NCBI RefSeq assembly: GCF_022581195.2 | Contig: NC_061459.1 | Location: 1,240,001 to 1,304,000, forward strand | Reading direction: 5' to 3' | Length of the DNA: 64,000 nucleotides | DNA from: Helicoverpa zea | Taxonomy: Eukaryota > Arthropoda > Insecta > Lepidoptera > Noctuidae | Shown here: in pieces, positions 35,431-46,260 of the stretch | Layout: each line of letters opens with the position of its first letter | Numbering within the stretch: the stretch's first letter is position 1 | Translations under genes and position numbers: made by a program | The notes under the pieces: generated by a model | Databases searched by the model: none | Seen by the model: only the letters and a program-made list of their open reading frames with translations | Told to the model about the DNA's origin: nothing

Positions 35431-37010
35431 AAGTGTGACGTCAAACCTTTAAACCAATACCTTTAACTTACCAAGTATTAGTTAACTCCTATAGTATCCT
35501 CAGCAACAAGTTAACTAATGAGTTTCAGGTAAACCTGAAGTTATTAGTAACTGCACACCAGTGTATGCTAATTAGCATACTCGCTGACTTCTTCATTAAT
35601 TTATTGCAACGCTGCAACTTTCTGCATTTACTCAGTACCTATATGTAAACTAGAAATGGAAATATTGTTTAGTTAAAATCCTTTTGAGTTTGTGAATAAT
35701 TAAACAGACTGCATAAAATACACCTCGGTATACGTCTTTTTAAGTCTTGTGCTTATTGCTCATTAGTTTGAGAAAACTTCTTTTCTCATATGGACAAAAG
35801 TAGCCTATATGTAATTCTGGAATTTCCATCCAATAGTTTTTGTGTGAAAGAGAAACAAACATCCATGCATATTTTCCGCATTTAAAATTTTAATAGGATT
35901 TATAAACGCGTGGTCAAAAACCATTCTATTAGACTTTTGGCTAGCTCAAACTGAGCTTAGATTTCCACCAAAAAATTTCATATCCATTGAAACATACTCG
36001 TCAAGACCGCACTTCTAAAAACAGAAGAAAAAATACTTGCAACCCCAAGCATTTGAAACCAGCTATATCATATAACGCCTAGAAATTATGACTGCAACTT
36101 ACACCAGTAGGCACTCATTAAAACTAAGGCATATATATTAATTTATGGCGCATTTTCCCCTTGGAGCTTATAAAATAGTTTCGTTATAAAGTCTAGACTG
36201 CATTAAATATGCGTTTTATTATGACTCGGATCTTGGAAATTAATGGTGATGTTGCAAATTGATGAGCGAAGATAGTTTGGTGTGACGACTCCTATAGTAA
36301 GTTGAAGGTTGTTGGTCTCATGAAAAGAGGTTCGTAAATTAGTTTCGAAGCTTTTGAATTAGTTGAAGTTTCAAGGTACTGGTTGTTTTTGAACAATCAT
36401 GAACAATGCATGCCATCTCAATTTTCTTTATTAATAAAGTATTGTGATAGATTATTTTCTAATGATCTATGATTATACCAACTTTAAAAAGCTTGTTGCA
36501 TTTATGTCAGAAACTACTGAAAAAAAAAAAACAAATAGCTCTAGGTAAGTTTTTCACAGCACGCGGGCTAAATCAGTGGCGAAAGCCAGTACCTATTTAA
36601 AGAGTTGTTAAAACAGCCTTAAAACACACTCTCCATGCATAGATAAATATAATTCAGCAAATACCCGAAAAACAACTTTCATAAATTCGAATTTCGTACT
36701 TAATAAGAAGTAAACAAAAAGTGTACTGTGTTATTAATTTGTAAGGAGACAATAAGCCCCCAAATCCCCCATAACGGACGACTGTTGGGGCGAGTTGGGG
36801 TCTTTGAACACCTGTACCTTGCCCCTATTATAAGTTATTAATATACCCCACTTTTCCCCTCGGCCGAATTGCGAGTACTTCTGAAAAGAGGTTGCGATGC
36901 AATTTTTTTAACAAAATTGGAAATAAAGTTTTGTAATAGACTTGTTTTAACCGGTTTGGTTTTCTTTTTTTTTGTCAATAATTTAATTTGTTATTACAGG
37001 TATGTTTTTT
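35431..37010. other. Gene-free AT-rich stretch
   Basis: No coding region recognised. 35820-35900 resembles an RTE-type 3' fragment (GTGTGAAAGAGAAACAAACA). Confidence 0.4.
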
Positions 37011-37879
37011 GTTATAGTAAGTTCAACTCAGTCTTGCGCGCGGCCTTATGTGTGGGTAACCCTTGTACATACACAGTGACTTTGTGTGCGTGACAAGAGG
37101 TACAGTCGGGTACAAATACAGTTATTTAGGGGTTATGGCTGTTTAAAGAAAAACAGTTATTACGTAATTTAATGTTTATTTATTTATAATGATTCTGAAT
37201 CGCTACTTGAAAAATCAAATGATGAATTTTCGGATTCGCTACTCTCACCGAGGTAAATTATAAATTTTGACTCCATGTCAAAATGTCTATAGTATTTTTC
37301 TTTTTTCTTTTGTACATGTCGACAAGTATTACCCAACATCCCTTCATCAATATGACTTAAACGTTCATTTATGAGTTTCATTATTTCCGTCTTATTTTGG
37401 TCGACATTATGCGAAGCAATATTATTTTTTTAAATTCCCCACACATTTTGTTTACATTATTATACTAGATTATACGTCTTTTTACATTCTTAGTCCACAC
37501 TTTTATTTATTGTCCGCGTACCCCGAGATCTAGAAAATATGTAAGGAGTATTTAATTCATCTTAGATATTTCACCTCATTTATTTCTTAGATACTGTCAA
37601 CGTCAATTTGAAAAAACTTATGAGAAAATAATGAAAAACTGTAAAATGTAATAATAAAAAGCTTTGAATGTTGTTTCATTTTTTGAAACGCTACCTGACT
37701 CCTTAAACATTTTCTCCGTGAAGAACTAGACATTTTCGTAAACGACTGTACCCATAACAAAAAGCGATAAGAACACGTCATGCTCGGACGACGTCACTGT
37801 CACACGAATGAAAGTTGTATATTTACAAGCCGACGCACACATAGGGCCGCGCGCAAATCTGAGTTGAACTATCTATAAC
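37011..37879 (-). mobile_element. TIR DNA transposon with a coding remnant
   Basis: Inverted ends of about 45 bp: GTTATAG, three differing bases, then GTTCAACTCAG and TTGCGCGCGGCC, mirrored at 37836-37879. The 869-bp inside contains minus-strand coding remnants. Superfamily not assigned and no clear target duplication; flanks are T-rich. Confidence 0.75.
37184..37429 (-). pseudogene. C-terminal fragment of an unrecognised transposon protein
   Basis: The frame reads through IASHNVDQNKTEIMKLINER, then HIDEGMLGNTCRHVQKKKEK, and ends with an acidic/Ser tail (LGESSESENSSFDF...). A short N-terminal piece, MSSSSRRKCLRSQ, begins at 37733 and runs into a possible GT donor. Together they suggest a small two-exon product or the two ends of an internally deleted transposase. 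I do not recognise the family. Confidence 0.4.
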
Positions 37880-38195
37880 TTTATTTATATAAAATTTTAT
37901 AGTTATAGGTTATTTACATAAAAAAAACCCACGAAAAATTGAAGTGTAGTCGATAGTTATCATAATAAAAAAAAAAAACTGTTTTAGTTCTTGCTTCTCT
38001 TTTACTCTATATCAAGGGGCCTCTAGAAGTTCAGAAGGTCGCCCAATGTAAAACACTAGATAATATGAAATAAAAAAAACTAAAAAACACGCTTTTTATA
38101 GAAAACCGAACTAAAAAATAGCAAATAAATTTTAATGAATTTAAATTAAGAAAATAGTGTTCAAAATTTCAATGAATATAAATTAATAATAGTGT

Positions 38196-38382
38196 TGTAT
38201 TGTACGCTCATTTTATTATGTTAATCGACTCGCCAACGCACCACCACACAGGTCGACAGTCTGACAACGACTGACTCCCCACCGCTCGATCCGGTATTTA
38301 TAACCGAGTGACGTATGCGCACGAGGCGTCATAATAATGACATAACCTATACAATGATGCACATGTACCTGCATACACTACA
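38196..38382 (-). repeat. LTR (3' LTR in element orientation)
   Basis: On the minus strand it contains TTATAAATACCGG (TATA-like), GGAGTCAGTCG (initiator-like) and AATAAAATGAGCG (poly(A) signal) near the end: a compact complete LTR. Confidence 0.85.
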
Positions 38383-39044
38383 TCTCTCCCTTGTTGTTTT
38401 GATTTTAACCTTGTTTCAAAAAGTTCAACAATCAAACTCATAAATATTTTGGTAATTTCTTAAAGATCTATCAAACACCTGCAGCACAACAAAACCACGC
38501 TAACAGATCAGTCCACCGATCACACTGCCATCAAACTGATTTACTTTGTTCCGTTTCCATTTCATTTCCCTTTCCATTTAAGGAGACGACAGATATCGGT
38601 GATACTGCGGGACACTACATCCCTTCCCTTGTGAAATAAACATAAATAAAAATCCGTCCCTTTGCAGACGGTAACATACCAGCATCTGCTTCAGGCTCAA
38701 CAAGACAAATTCGTAGCAGTGATATCAGGCCGGCAAGTTTAACTTCAGGTTTTGTAGCCGCTGTTCCGGCCCTGTATTATATCTACACTAGAGATGATCC
38801 GTCCATTTGGCAGACATCCCGCCAATCAGTCCATGTGAAATCAAGCAAATCTCAAATATTGCTGTACCTTCAGATAATGAGCACTCATCTTGCTTGGTTC
38901 GACTTCACTTAAAACTGATACAGAATGCATTGTTCCAAGGTAAAAGATCGGCATTAGGGTACCTCATCAATGCTTTTCACTCATTCAAAACCGTACGAGC
39001 CGTACGAGGAAAGTAATCACATAAGATCGTCCCAATTGAATGGT

Positions 39045-39195
39045 GACCTAGATGGACTGTTTCCAATTTGATGATGACCATATACTTTGTCACCCATTTA
39101 ATGGTGACCACATACTTTGTCTCCAATTTAATGGTGACTCCATACTTTGTCACCCATTTAATGGTGACCACATACTTTGTCTCCAATTTAATGGT
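39045..39195. repeat. Short tandem array, 30/60-bp period
   Basis: Alternating CACCCATTTAATGGTGACCA and CTCCAATTTAATGGTGACTC half-units joined by CATACTTTGT; the 60-bp period is exact between 39091 and 39151. Inside the LTR element. Confidence 0.8.
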
Positions 39196-41138
39196 TTAAA
39201 TTGTAGTTCTATGTACGAGTTAAGTACTTTGTGTGCCTTGTAAGCAAGAGAATGCTAACTCAACTAATTTTGGTAATATGTAGTTTTTAATTTGAGAGTG
39301 GAATATCAAAGCCTATCATTATCTCAGCAATGTAACAAACAATCTGGTCTTCAACCCTATTGATCAGCGCTGGTACTTTGCACGTTTCTGCTAGTACACT
39401 CGCTGAAATTCTGATATAGGCTTTAAATACCCTACCTCAATGTATGTCCAATATCTAGTCAAGAAACTGTAAGCTTCTTAGCATTCAACACCCAACATAT
39501 GAATACCATACTGCATATAATAGTGCGATAGGAATACTTATATTTCGGTTAGGCATCCAAGAACACTATTATCACCGGACATTGCGTTCTGTAATGTTTG
39601 TTTGCTTTTCCTAATGTGGTTTTCAAAAATTTAAGTAGTCAAAGAATTATTATGCTTTGATGGTAAGCTTTTTAGTGTCATGGTTACATATTGATTATAA
39701 CGAAGGTGTAAAGTAACATTACGAATCAGATTTTAACTAATTAGAACCATATTATGCAACGAACGCACTTTAACAGGTGTCACTAACTTTGCACTATATA
39801 TTTTGAAGCTGTGACATTCTGCATCACCATAAAATAGAAGAGTCCCTGACCCTCAACTCATGCTCTTCTTCCTTTCAACAAGGTGACAGCAGCTCACAAA
39901 CAGTTTTCTAGTCGATGCAATTTTCCTTTTGCAAAACAACCGCTAACCTTTCTAAAACATTTGTCTACACATAGATAAATGTGGGATTCTAATTCTATAT
40001 CTCAATTTCATGAGCAGCTATGCTGCTCTCATGTCATACTTGACCTCATCAATTTGATGATCAGCTTTGTGCTGCTTCCATTTTTAATATTTTACGCTTT
40101 TCCAATTTCATGACCGCGTATAGGTAACGTAATATTTTTTTTGTTTTTATGTAAGTATAGTTGGCTGCATAAGTATGTTTATAGTTTCGTTCAAAAGCGC
40201 TTACCCTTTATTGCAGCTGACTTTATCTACGTTGTTTTAGTTAGACAACCAGAATATAAAAATATTATTATCTTTTATAGGGACAGCACCCCAGTAAATT
40301 TTTTAAACGATTTGGTGACTAAGGGCAATTTTACTTCCTATACTTTAAGGAACACTTACTCAGATTATATATTGCAGTAGGACCTAGGAACTTAATAATA
40401 TTTTAGTTATTATTAACCAAATGTCGACGCAACTGTGTAGTTTAATTAGCACAAAAGAGTAATAAATGTCGATAAATGTAAATAGTGATAAAGTTCTTTA
40501 CCTCTCGTGCGAGTCCAATTGTCTTACGGTAACCTAAGATTGGTGTTTTAAGATCAATTATTATTAACCCTAACGCTATGGACACAAGACATTATTTTGT
40601 TAATAGATATCCATCCCACCACCCATATGGATCTTATCTTATGGGATGGGTTGAGGAAATTACACAACTTTATATTACAAGTAGGTGTGCACTTCAAGAA
40701 TATATTAATGTGATGATTTATTAACTTGAGATCAATAAATGGATTCTATTTCATATACGTTCATATATGGTTATGTTATTCGCCCCTATGGAAGCATATT
40801 CTTCCACAACTCTCAATGTACTTATACTGCTTATTGGTACTGCAATACTGTAAAACATAATTTGCAAATAACAATATTATAATGAGGGCCACTTTGTTAA
40901 ACTATTTGTAAACACCAATGTAAATCAATAAAAAGGAGGCTAAGATACCAATTAAAATTCATTCAAGCCTGAATCTTGAAGGTTTTAAAAGCACACGCAA
41001 TCATCAACTTTTGAGAACTTGATTGCAACAATCATCCATGAGCTAATCATCATTAGACAGTTCCCAGAGTAAGTATCTACATTGGAACTCCTTCCAGGTA
41101 TCATCCTTAAAAGATTTTTTGTCACAGATGAGAAGGCC

Positions 41139-41432
41139 CAGTTGGGTAAATGATGATGATGTCCTCCTAGCCGATTATCGGCTACGGCGGCTGTACTCAC
41201 GTAAGGGGATTAGCCAACTGCGCAGGACATGTTATAGTGCACAAGCATTTGCGCAGACACAGGTGCACTCACTGTTCCTTCACTCTCATAACCCGATGGG
41301 ACGGCAATCCGACACGACCGGAAAGAGATCAGGCGCAGGACCGACATTTACGTGCTTTCCGATGCACGGGTGTATCAATCACCAACTCATCAGCCGCGCT
41401 TGCGACAGCTAGACCAACGAGGCAGTTGGGTA
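41139..41432 (-). mobile_element. tRNA-headed SINE (family B) with 10-bp target duplication
   Basis: Minus-strand copy 41422-41149 flanked by CAGTTGGGTA (41139-41148, 41423-41432). It starts CCTCGTTGGTCTAGCTGTCG, carries the CTGCGCCTGATCTCTTTCCG and GCCGATAATCGGCTAGGAGG body, and ends in an (ATC)n tail. It lacks the B-box segment present at 50063. Inserted in the LTR element. Confidence 0.85.
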
Positions 41433-42176
41433 GATAAAGTAGCATTGTCAAATAAATCACAGATTGCTCCAATGCTTAGTTCCATATTCTTTTGATCTAA
41501 GAGTTTTATATCAACCTAAAGTACTGAAATTACAATTGTGAGCTAGCATGTTTACCAAAGATTCTATCTATTGAATACCAAAATTTTGATCCACATTTTC
41601 CAGCTAGTATTGCTGCTTGTATGCTGTTCTACTGTTCTGTATCTTCTGGAATATCTCTGTTGTATAACAACCTCTTTAATACAGCAAAATAAAGTAAAAG
41701 TATTGAAATTATACCTAGGGTGACTGAGCAACTGTTATAATTAACACTATTATGGGTAGGCAACCCACTAGAGGTGTTGATGGACTTGGATGTTGTGCAT
41801 AGGTGAATACATACCAGTATAGCTGGGCGAGTTCTTCAACATCCATGGCCAACCCACTACGGTCCCTCAATGTGCTGTTTGTTTAACTAGATACCTAGCA
41901 CATGTTTGTCATTTGTAGAACCGTTGAGTATATAACCCACCAGTTTGTTCTTGTAATATCCTCTATATTGCAAGCACTTGAATTAAGTTAGTTAAGTACC
42001 AGAACAATATAGCAGGTATAAGTTGTTGACTAGACTCTGAGAAGTTAAGTTTGGAAGCTTTTTATGATCCAAATCACCGGGCACAGAAAATATAAAAATT
42101 ATCAAGATTTACTATTTAGTTGTTGCAGTAGTTGACAACTATCGCCAGATAATTTATGCGTGTACAGTCAATTGAA

Positions 42177-42893
42177 TGACCAGTAGACGTTCACTACCGT
42201 TAACTGTCAAGCTGTCACTTTAATGACCAGTAGATATAGACTACTGCCAACTGTCAAGCTGTCAATTTAATGACCAGTAGATATAGACTACTGCCAACTG
42301 TCAAGCTGTCAATTTAATGACCAGTAGATATAGACTACTGCCAACTGTCAAGCTGTCAATTTAATGACCAGTAGATATAGACTACTGCCAACTGTCAAGC
42401 TGTCAATTTAATGACCAGTAGATATAGACTACTGCCAACTGCCAAGCTGTCAATTTAATGACCAGTAGATATAGACTACTGCCAACTGTCAAGCTGTCAA
42501 TTTAATGACCAGTAGATATAGACTACTGCCAACTGCCAAGCTGTCAATTTAATAACCAGTAGATATACACTACTGCCAACCATCAAGCTGTCAATTCAAT
42601 GCCCAGTAGATATAGACTACTGCCAACAATCAGGCTGTCAATTTAATGACCAGTAGATACACACTACTGCCAACCATCAAGCTGTCAATTCAATGACCAG
42701 TAGATATAGACTACTGCCAACAATCAGGCTGTCAATTTAATGACCAGTAGAAACACACTACTGCCAACTGCCAAGCTGTCAATCTAATGACCAGTAGATA
42801 CACGCTACTGCCAACTGCCAAGCTGTCAATCTAATGACCAGTAGATATACACTACTGCTAACCGTCAAGCTGTCAATTTAATGACCAGCAGAT
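42177..42893. repeat. Minisatellite, 47-bp unit, 15 copies
   Basis: Units start at TGACCAGTAG every 47 bp from 42177 to 42882. Each holds CAGTAG-7 nt-CTACTG, a 6-bp inverted repeat, and ends GCTGTCAATTTAA. Left units are almost identical; right units diverge (ATACACACTA, CCATCAAGC). No coding frame. Inside the LTR element. Confidence 0.95.
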
Positions 42894-43633
42894 TTTTGGA
42901 ATAGAATAGGTCTTTATTTGCTTAGAATGCAGGCACTTACAAAATAGGATTGTAAACAACATAATAAGATCCGTGTACATTCCGCCTTGTTGGCATGCAA
43001 GCACAACAATTATTAAACACAATTGATTATAAGGCAAATAGGTTATTGTATTATATCCTCTAGGAAATCCCACCACTGCTAAAGTCGTCTTGACGACAAT
43101 TCAACAACCAGCAACTTTATATTGCTTCCAATAAATGCCTATTATTGAATAAACTTTGATGCAGGTTTAAGAATGAGTAAACTGATCACCAAGTAATGAT
43201 TTTGTATTATTAATTACTCATTTGATAAATATTAACACCTGCAATAAATATTGCTACTTCCATTAGAATTGTAACAAGGTAAACTTAAACAAAGAATTAC
43301 GTAAAAAGGTTAAAATTTGTTTGCAATTCGGGTGATACATACATGAACATAAAAGTTATGTATACTTTGTCATTCTACTCTCTTCCCTTCCTTCTTTCCT
43401 TTTGCACTTTTTAATATGATTGAATATTAACATCGGTCAGAGGTTACTTGTTATCAAAGCCTATTTAGCATACATTAATTTGGTATAGGCATGAATAGGA
43501 CAAATTATTTAGTATAACCTTGTATATCAAATATTTTTCTGGATCACAGAACTAATAGGTAGTTCAAAATTATAAAAATTAGATAATAGGTAACTGTTGG
43601 TCCAAACACTCACGGTTTTATCCTCGTCGCCAA

Positions 43634-43820
43634 TGTATTGTACGCTCATTTTATTATGTTAATCGACTCGCCAACGCACCACCACACAGGTCGACAGTCT
43701 GACAACGACTGACTCCCCACCGCTCGATCCGGTATTTATAACCGAGTGACGTATGCGCACGAGGCGTCATAATAATGACATAACCTATACAATGATGCAC
43801 ATGTACCTGCATACACTACA
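43634..43820 (-). repeat. LTR (5' LTR in element orientation)
   Basis: Copy of 38196-38382. It would drive minus-strand transcription through the non-coding interior. Confidence 0.85.
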
Positions 43821-44092
43821 AGTGTGAATACAAAAAAATATTTAAAAAAGCGTGGGGTGCTTTTTAAGGTCATATCGAAATGAAAATCACTCTACTCATA
43901 TCTGTCAATAAAATATTTATAACTATTGACACCATGCACCCCACGCCTTTTTAAATATTTTTTTGTATTCACACTATTATTAATTTATATTCATTGAAAT
44001 TTTGAACACTATTTTCTTAATTTAAATTCATTAAAATTTATTTGCTATTTTTTAGTTCGGTTTTCTATAAAAAGCGTGTTTTTTAGTTTTTT

Positions 44093-44560
44093 TTAAACTA
44101 TTATTTATTTTCTACTTTTTAGTTTGGATTATTTATAATAGCTTTTTAATTTTAAACTATTGCACGACTCGTGATGCGAAGCATCAGAGAGTGCTTTACG
44201 ATCGAAAAAAATTTTTCGCCTTATTTTGGCAACTATTTTTAGTATTATAGCCTTGTTAGTTAAAGGAATCAAGATATTTTGCATTTTCTGTTTTTTAGTT
44301 AGTTTTTTTTTTTAAAGTAGATTTAGTTTTTTTTTAAACTATTATTTGTTTTGTAGAATTAAAATTCTCTTTAGTATACAAAAATTTGACAATATTAGAG
44401 AATCGGCTAAAGATAGTTATTGGAAATAAAAATTAACAACGAGTCCTGCCTTATCGACTGTTGTTTCCTAGCTAAGCTACTAGGTGATCTGCTGACCTAC
44501 TAGTACACAAGATGGGGTGATGATAACTGTGCACTGTTCTAAGCTGGTATATTAAAGTCT
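44093..44560. other. AT-rich flank of the fold-back element
   Basis: Repeated TTTTTAGTTT blocks flank a CGACTCGTGATGCGAAGCAT motif near 44165. Probably repeat-derived; no gene. Confidence 0.35.
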
Positions 44561-44562
44561 TA

Positions 44563-44850
44563 CATTTTTTTTTTTTTTTGTGAATGGCATCTCGCAGTTC
44601 AGCCTAGGAGGCTGTTGACTGCTTAACCGGTCAAATCCCTGTGGATGCCTAGAGTTTAAGGCCTCCAGCCAGGGGCAAAAAAGCTTACAAACTAAGCGAC
44701 TGCGCTAAGGGCACCCCCTGTGGGGTACGAGCCTCGGCTTAGGGCGTCGCTGACTAACAGCAAAGGGACAGGCTGGATCATGGTTTAAGGGGCGTTTTAA
44801 CTTTAACGCTCAGCTACGCGGGCTGGCTAAGCAAGGGTCGGGGGGGGAGA
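44563..44850 (-). repeat. GC-rich retroposon-like fragment with poly(T) start
   Basis: A T-run of about 17 is followed by GC-rich non-coding sequence unlike the flanks (GGCACCCCCTGTGGGGTACG). This fits a minus-strand, poly(A)-tailed insertion. Family not recognised. Confidence 0.4.
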
Positions 44851-44969
44851 CAAAAAAAAACATTTTGACTTAGAGTATCGCTTGTAACGAAACCATAGCG
44901 CGCATTTAAACGCGACAACGCCATCTATCGAGCGAGTAGGAAGCATTCAAATGTTAGTCGCAAACATAC

Positions 44970-45011
44970 CGCCCACCAAGGACGTTACTGAAGGAACGTC
45001 CTTGGTGGGCG
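44970..45011. repeat. Perfect 17-bp-stem hairpin
   Basis: Arms CGCCCACCAAGGACGTT (44970-44986) and its complement (44995-45011) with an 8-nt loop. May be the centre or end of a small inverted-repeat element. Confidence 0.6.
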
Positions 45012-45539
45012 AAAATGAACTAAGGATGAACTATACTTAAAAACATTTGAACTACATAATTTGCACTTGTACTGTATACATTAAATTCGAACAAAATTTA
45101 CACATTATGACTCATATACAATGAATATATACATAATAAATATAACAATTTGACCTTATACTAACAAAGTTTAAATATGAATAACAATATTATCTTAAAA
45201 TAATTAACATAGATATGGAAAGACAATTTAACAATATTGTGATTTTGTACATTTGATCTAAAAGTAAAGTAGTAAATATTTGTTGTATACTTACTTGATT
45301 TTAAAAATATGTAAAGTGTAAATTTCTTCTAAAATAACATGCGTAAAACATAAAACTTATTCAACTACGGGTAAAATACATATTTTGGATGTTGGTCTCT
45401 TGATGGTTGAGGATTTGGTGCGTAACGTGACGACACGGGTGATATTACGAATAGTTGTCACTATCCATACAAGTGGGAAGTTCTCATCAATACAAAGAAT
45501 ATAAGTCCAAACGAGGTATTTTACATATTCAGTTTATTT

Positions 45540-46260
45540 GTTTATTTACTCAGTTGTCGAGTTCCCTCGACTTTCTCTGGTCTCCATCATCAGGTCAGCT
45601 CCCAACCTTCACTGTTGCATAGGTTTTGTCAATACAAATAATTTAAGCCCAAACACGAGGTTTACATATTCAGTTGTCGAGTTCCCTAGACTTTCTCTGG
45701 TCTCCATCATCAGGTCAGCTCCAAACCTTCACTGTTGCAAAGGTCTTGTCAATACAAATAATTTAAGCCCAAACACGAGGTAGTTTACATATTCAGTTGT
45801 CGAGTTCCCTGGACCCTCTCTGGTCTCCATCATCAGGTCAGCTCCAAATCTTCACAGTTGAATAGTGCTTTTAGGCGTACACCTGAGTGTCAAGTTTTTA
45901 CCCTATGTATGCCTACAACTTTCGAAGGTTGCCCTCGATTTCTCAGGGTTTCCATCATCAGATCCTGACCTGATGACTATGGGACCAACTGGCAGCTATT
46001 CCGAGTCGAACAAAAAAAGAATCACGTAGATCGGTCTATAAACCTCGGAGTAATCGATGTGTATGTGTAACCTCCTCCTTTTTGGGAAGTCGGTTAAAAA
46101 TGGAATAATTTTATCAAATTAGTGTATTGTCATCGGTCCTCAATAAATCTACAAAGTTTGAACGAAATCTGGCCGTTTAAAGTGGGTCAAAATCGCGCCC
46201 AAAGAAGTCGGTTACAAACCTACAAACATACAAACATACAGGTGAAGCTAATAAAAAGCG
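45540..46260 (+). repeat. Lepidopteran 'ccatcatcag' repeat with three tandem 120-bp units
   Basis: CAGTTGTCGAGTTCCCT recurs at 45551, 45671 and 45794 (period 120-123), each followed by CTCTGGTCTCCATCATCAGG. A diverged unit ends with CTCGGAGTAATCGATGTGTA and TTTGGGAAGTCGGTTA, a common lepidopteran repeat end. The 81-codon frame at 45538 is a product of the tandem units. Confidence 0.7.

Larger units (their letters stand above)
38196..43820 (-). mobile_element. Non-autonomous LTR retrotransposon (LARD-like), 5.6 kb
   Basis: Two 187-bp LTRs (38196-38382, 43634-43820), identical as far as I can read, begin TG and end CA, and are flanked by AGTGT on both sides (38191-38195, 43821-43825). Orientation is minus. 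A possible primer site (TTGGCGACGAGGAT) follows the right LTR inward and a purine run (AACAAGGGAGAGA) precedes the left LTR. The 5.25-kb interior has no frame above about 100 codons and no gag or pol motif. It holds two tandem arrays and a SINE. A trans-acting Ty3/gypsy-like partner is inferred. Confidence 0.85.
38073..44092. mobile_element. Fold-back element split by the LTR retrotransposon
   Basis: Left arm 38073-38195 is repeated inverted at about 43970-44092 with no difference I could see. The original centre (43826-43969) is itself inverted around GCGTGGGGTGC/GCACCCCACGC. Removing the LTR element and one AGTGT leaves a hairpin of roughly 390 bp. Confidence 0.75.

Noticed and set aside
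40141..40380. 79-codon frame inside the LTR element as a gag or pol remnant
   Set aside because: No CCHC, protease, RT or integrase motif; composition is AT-driven.
42177..42893. CRISPR-like array
   Set aside because: The units are contiguous 47-bp tandem repeats without unique spacers, and the genome is eukaryotic.
45538..45783. 81-codon frame with two similar halves as a repeat protein
   Set aside because: The halves are just two 120-bp DNA repeat units of a non-coding repeat.
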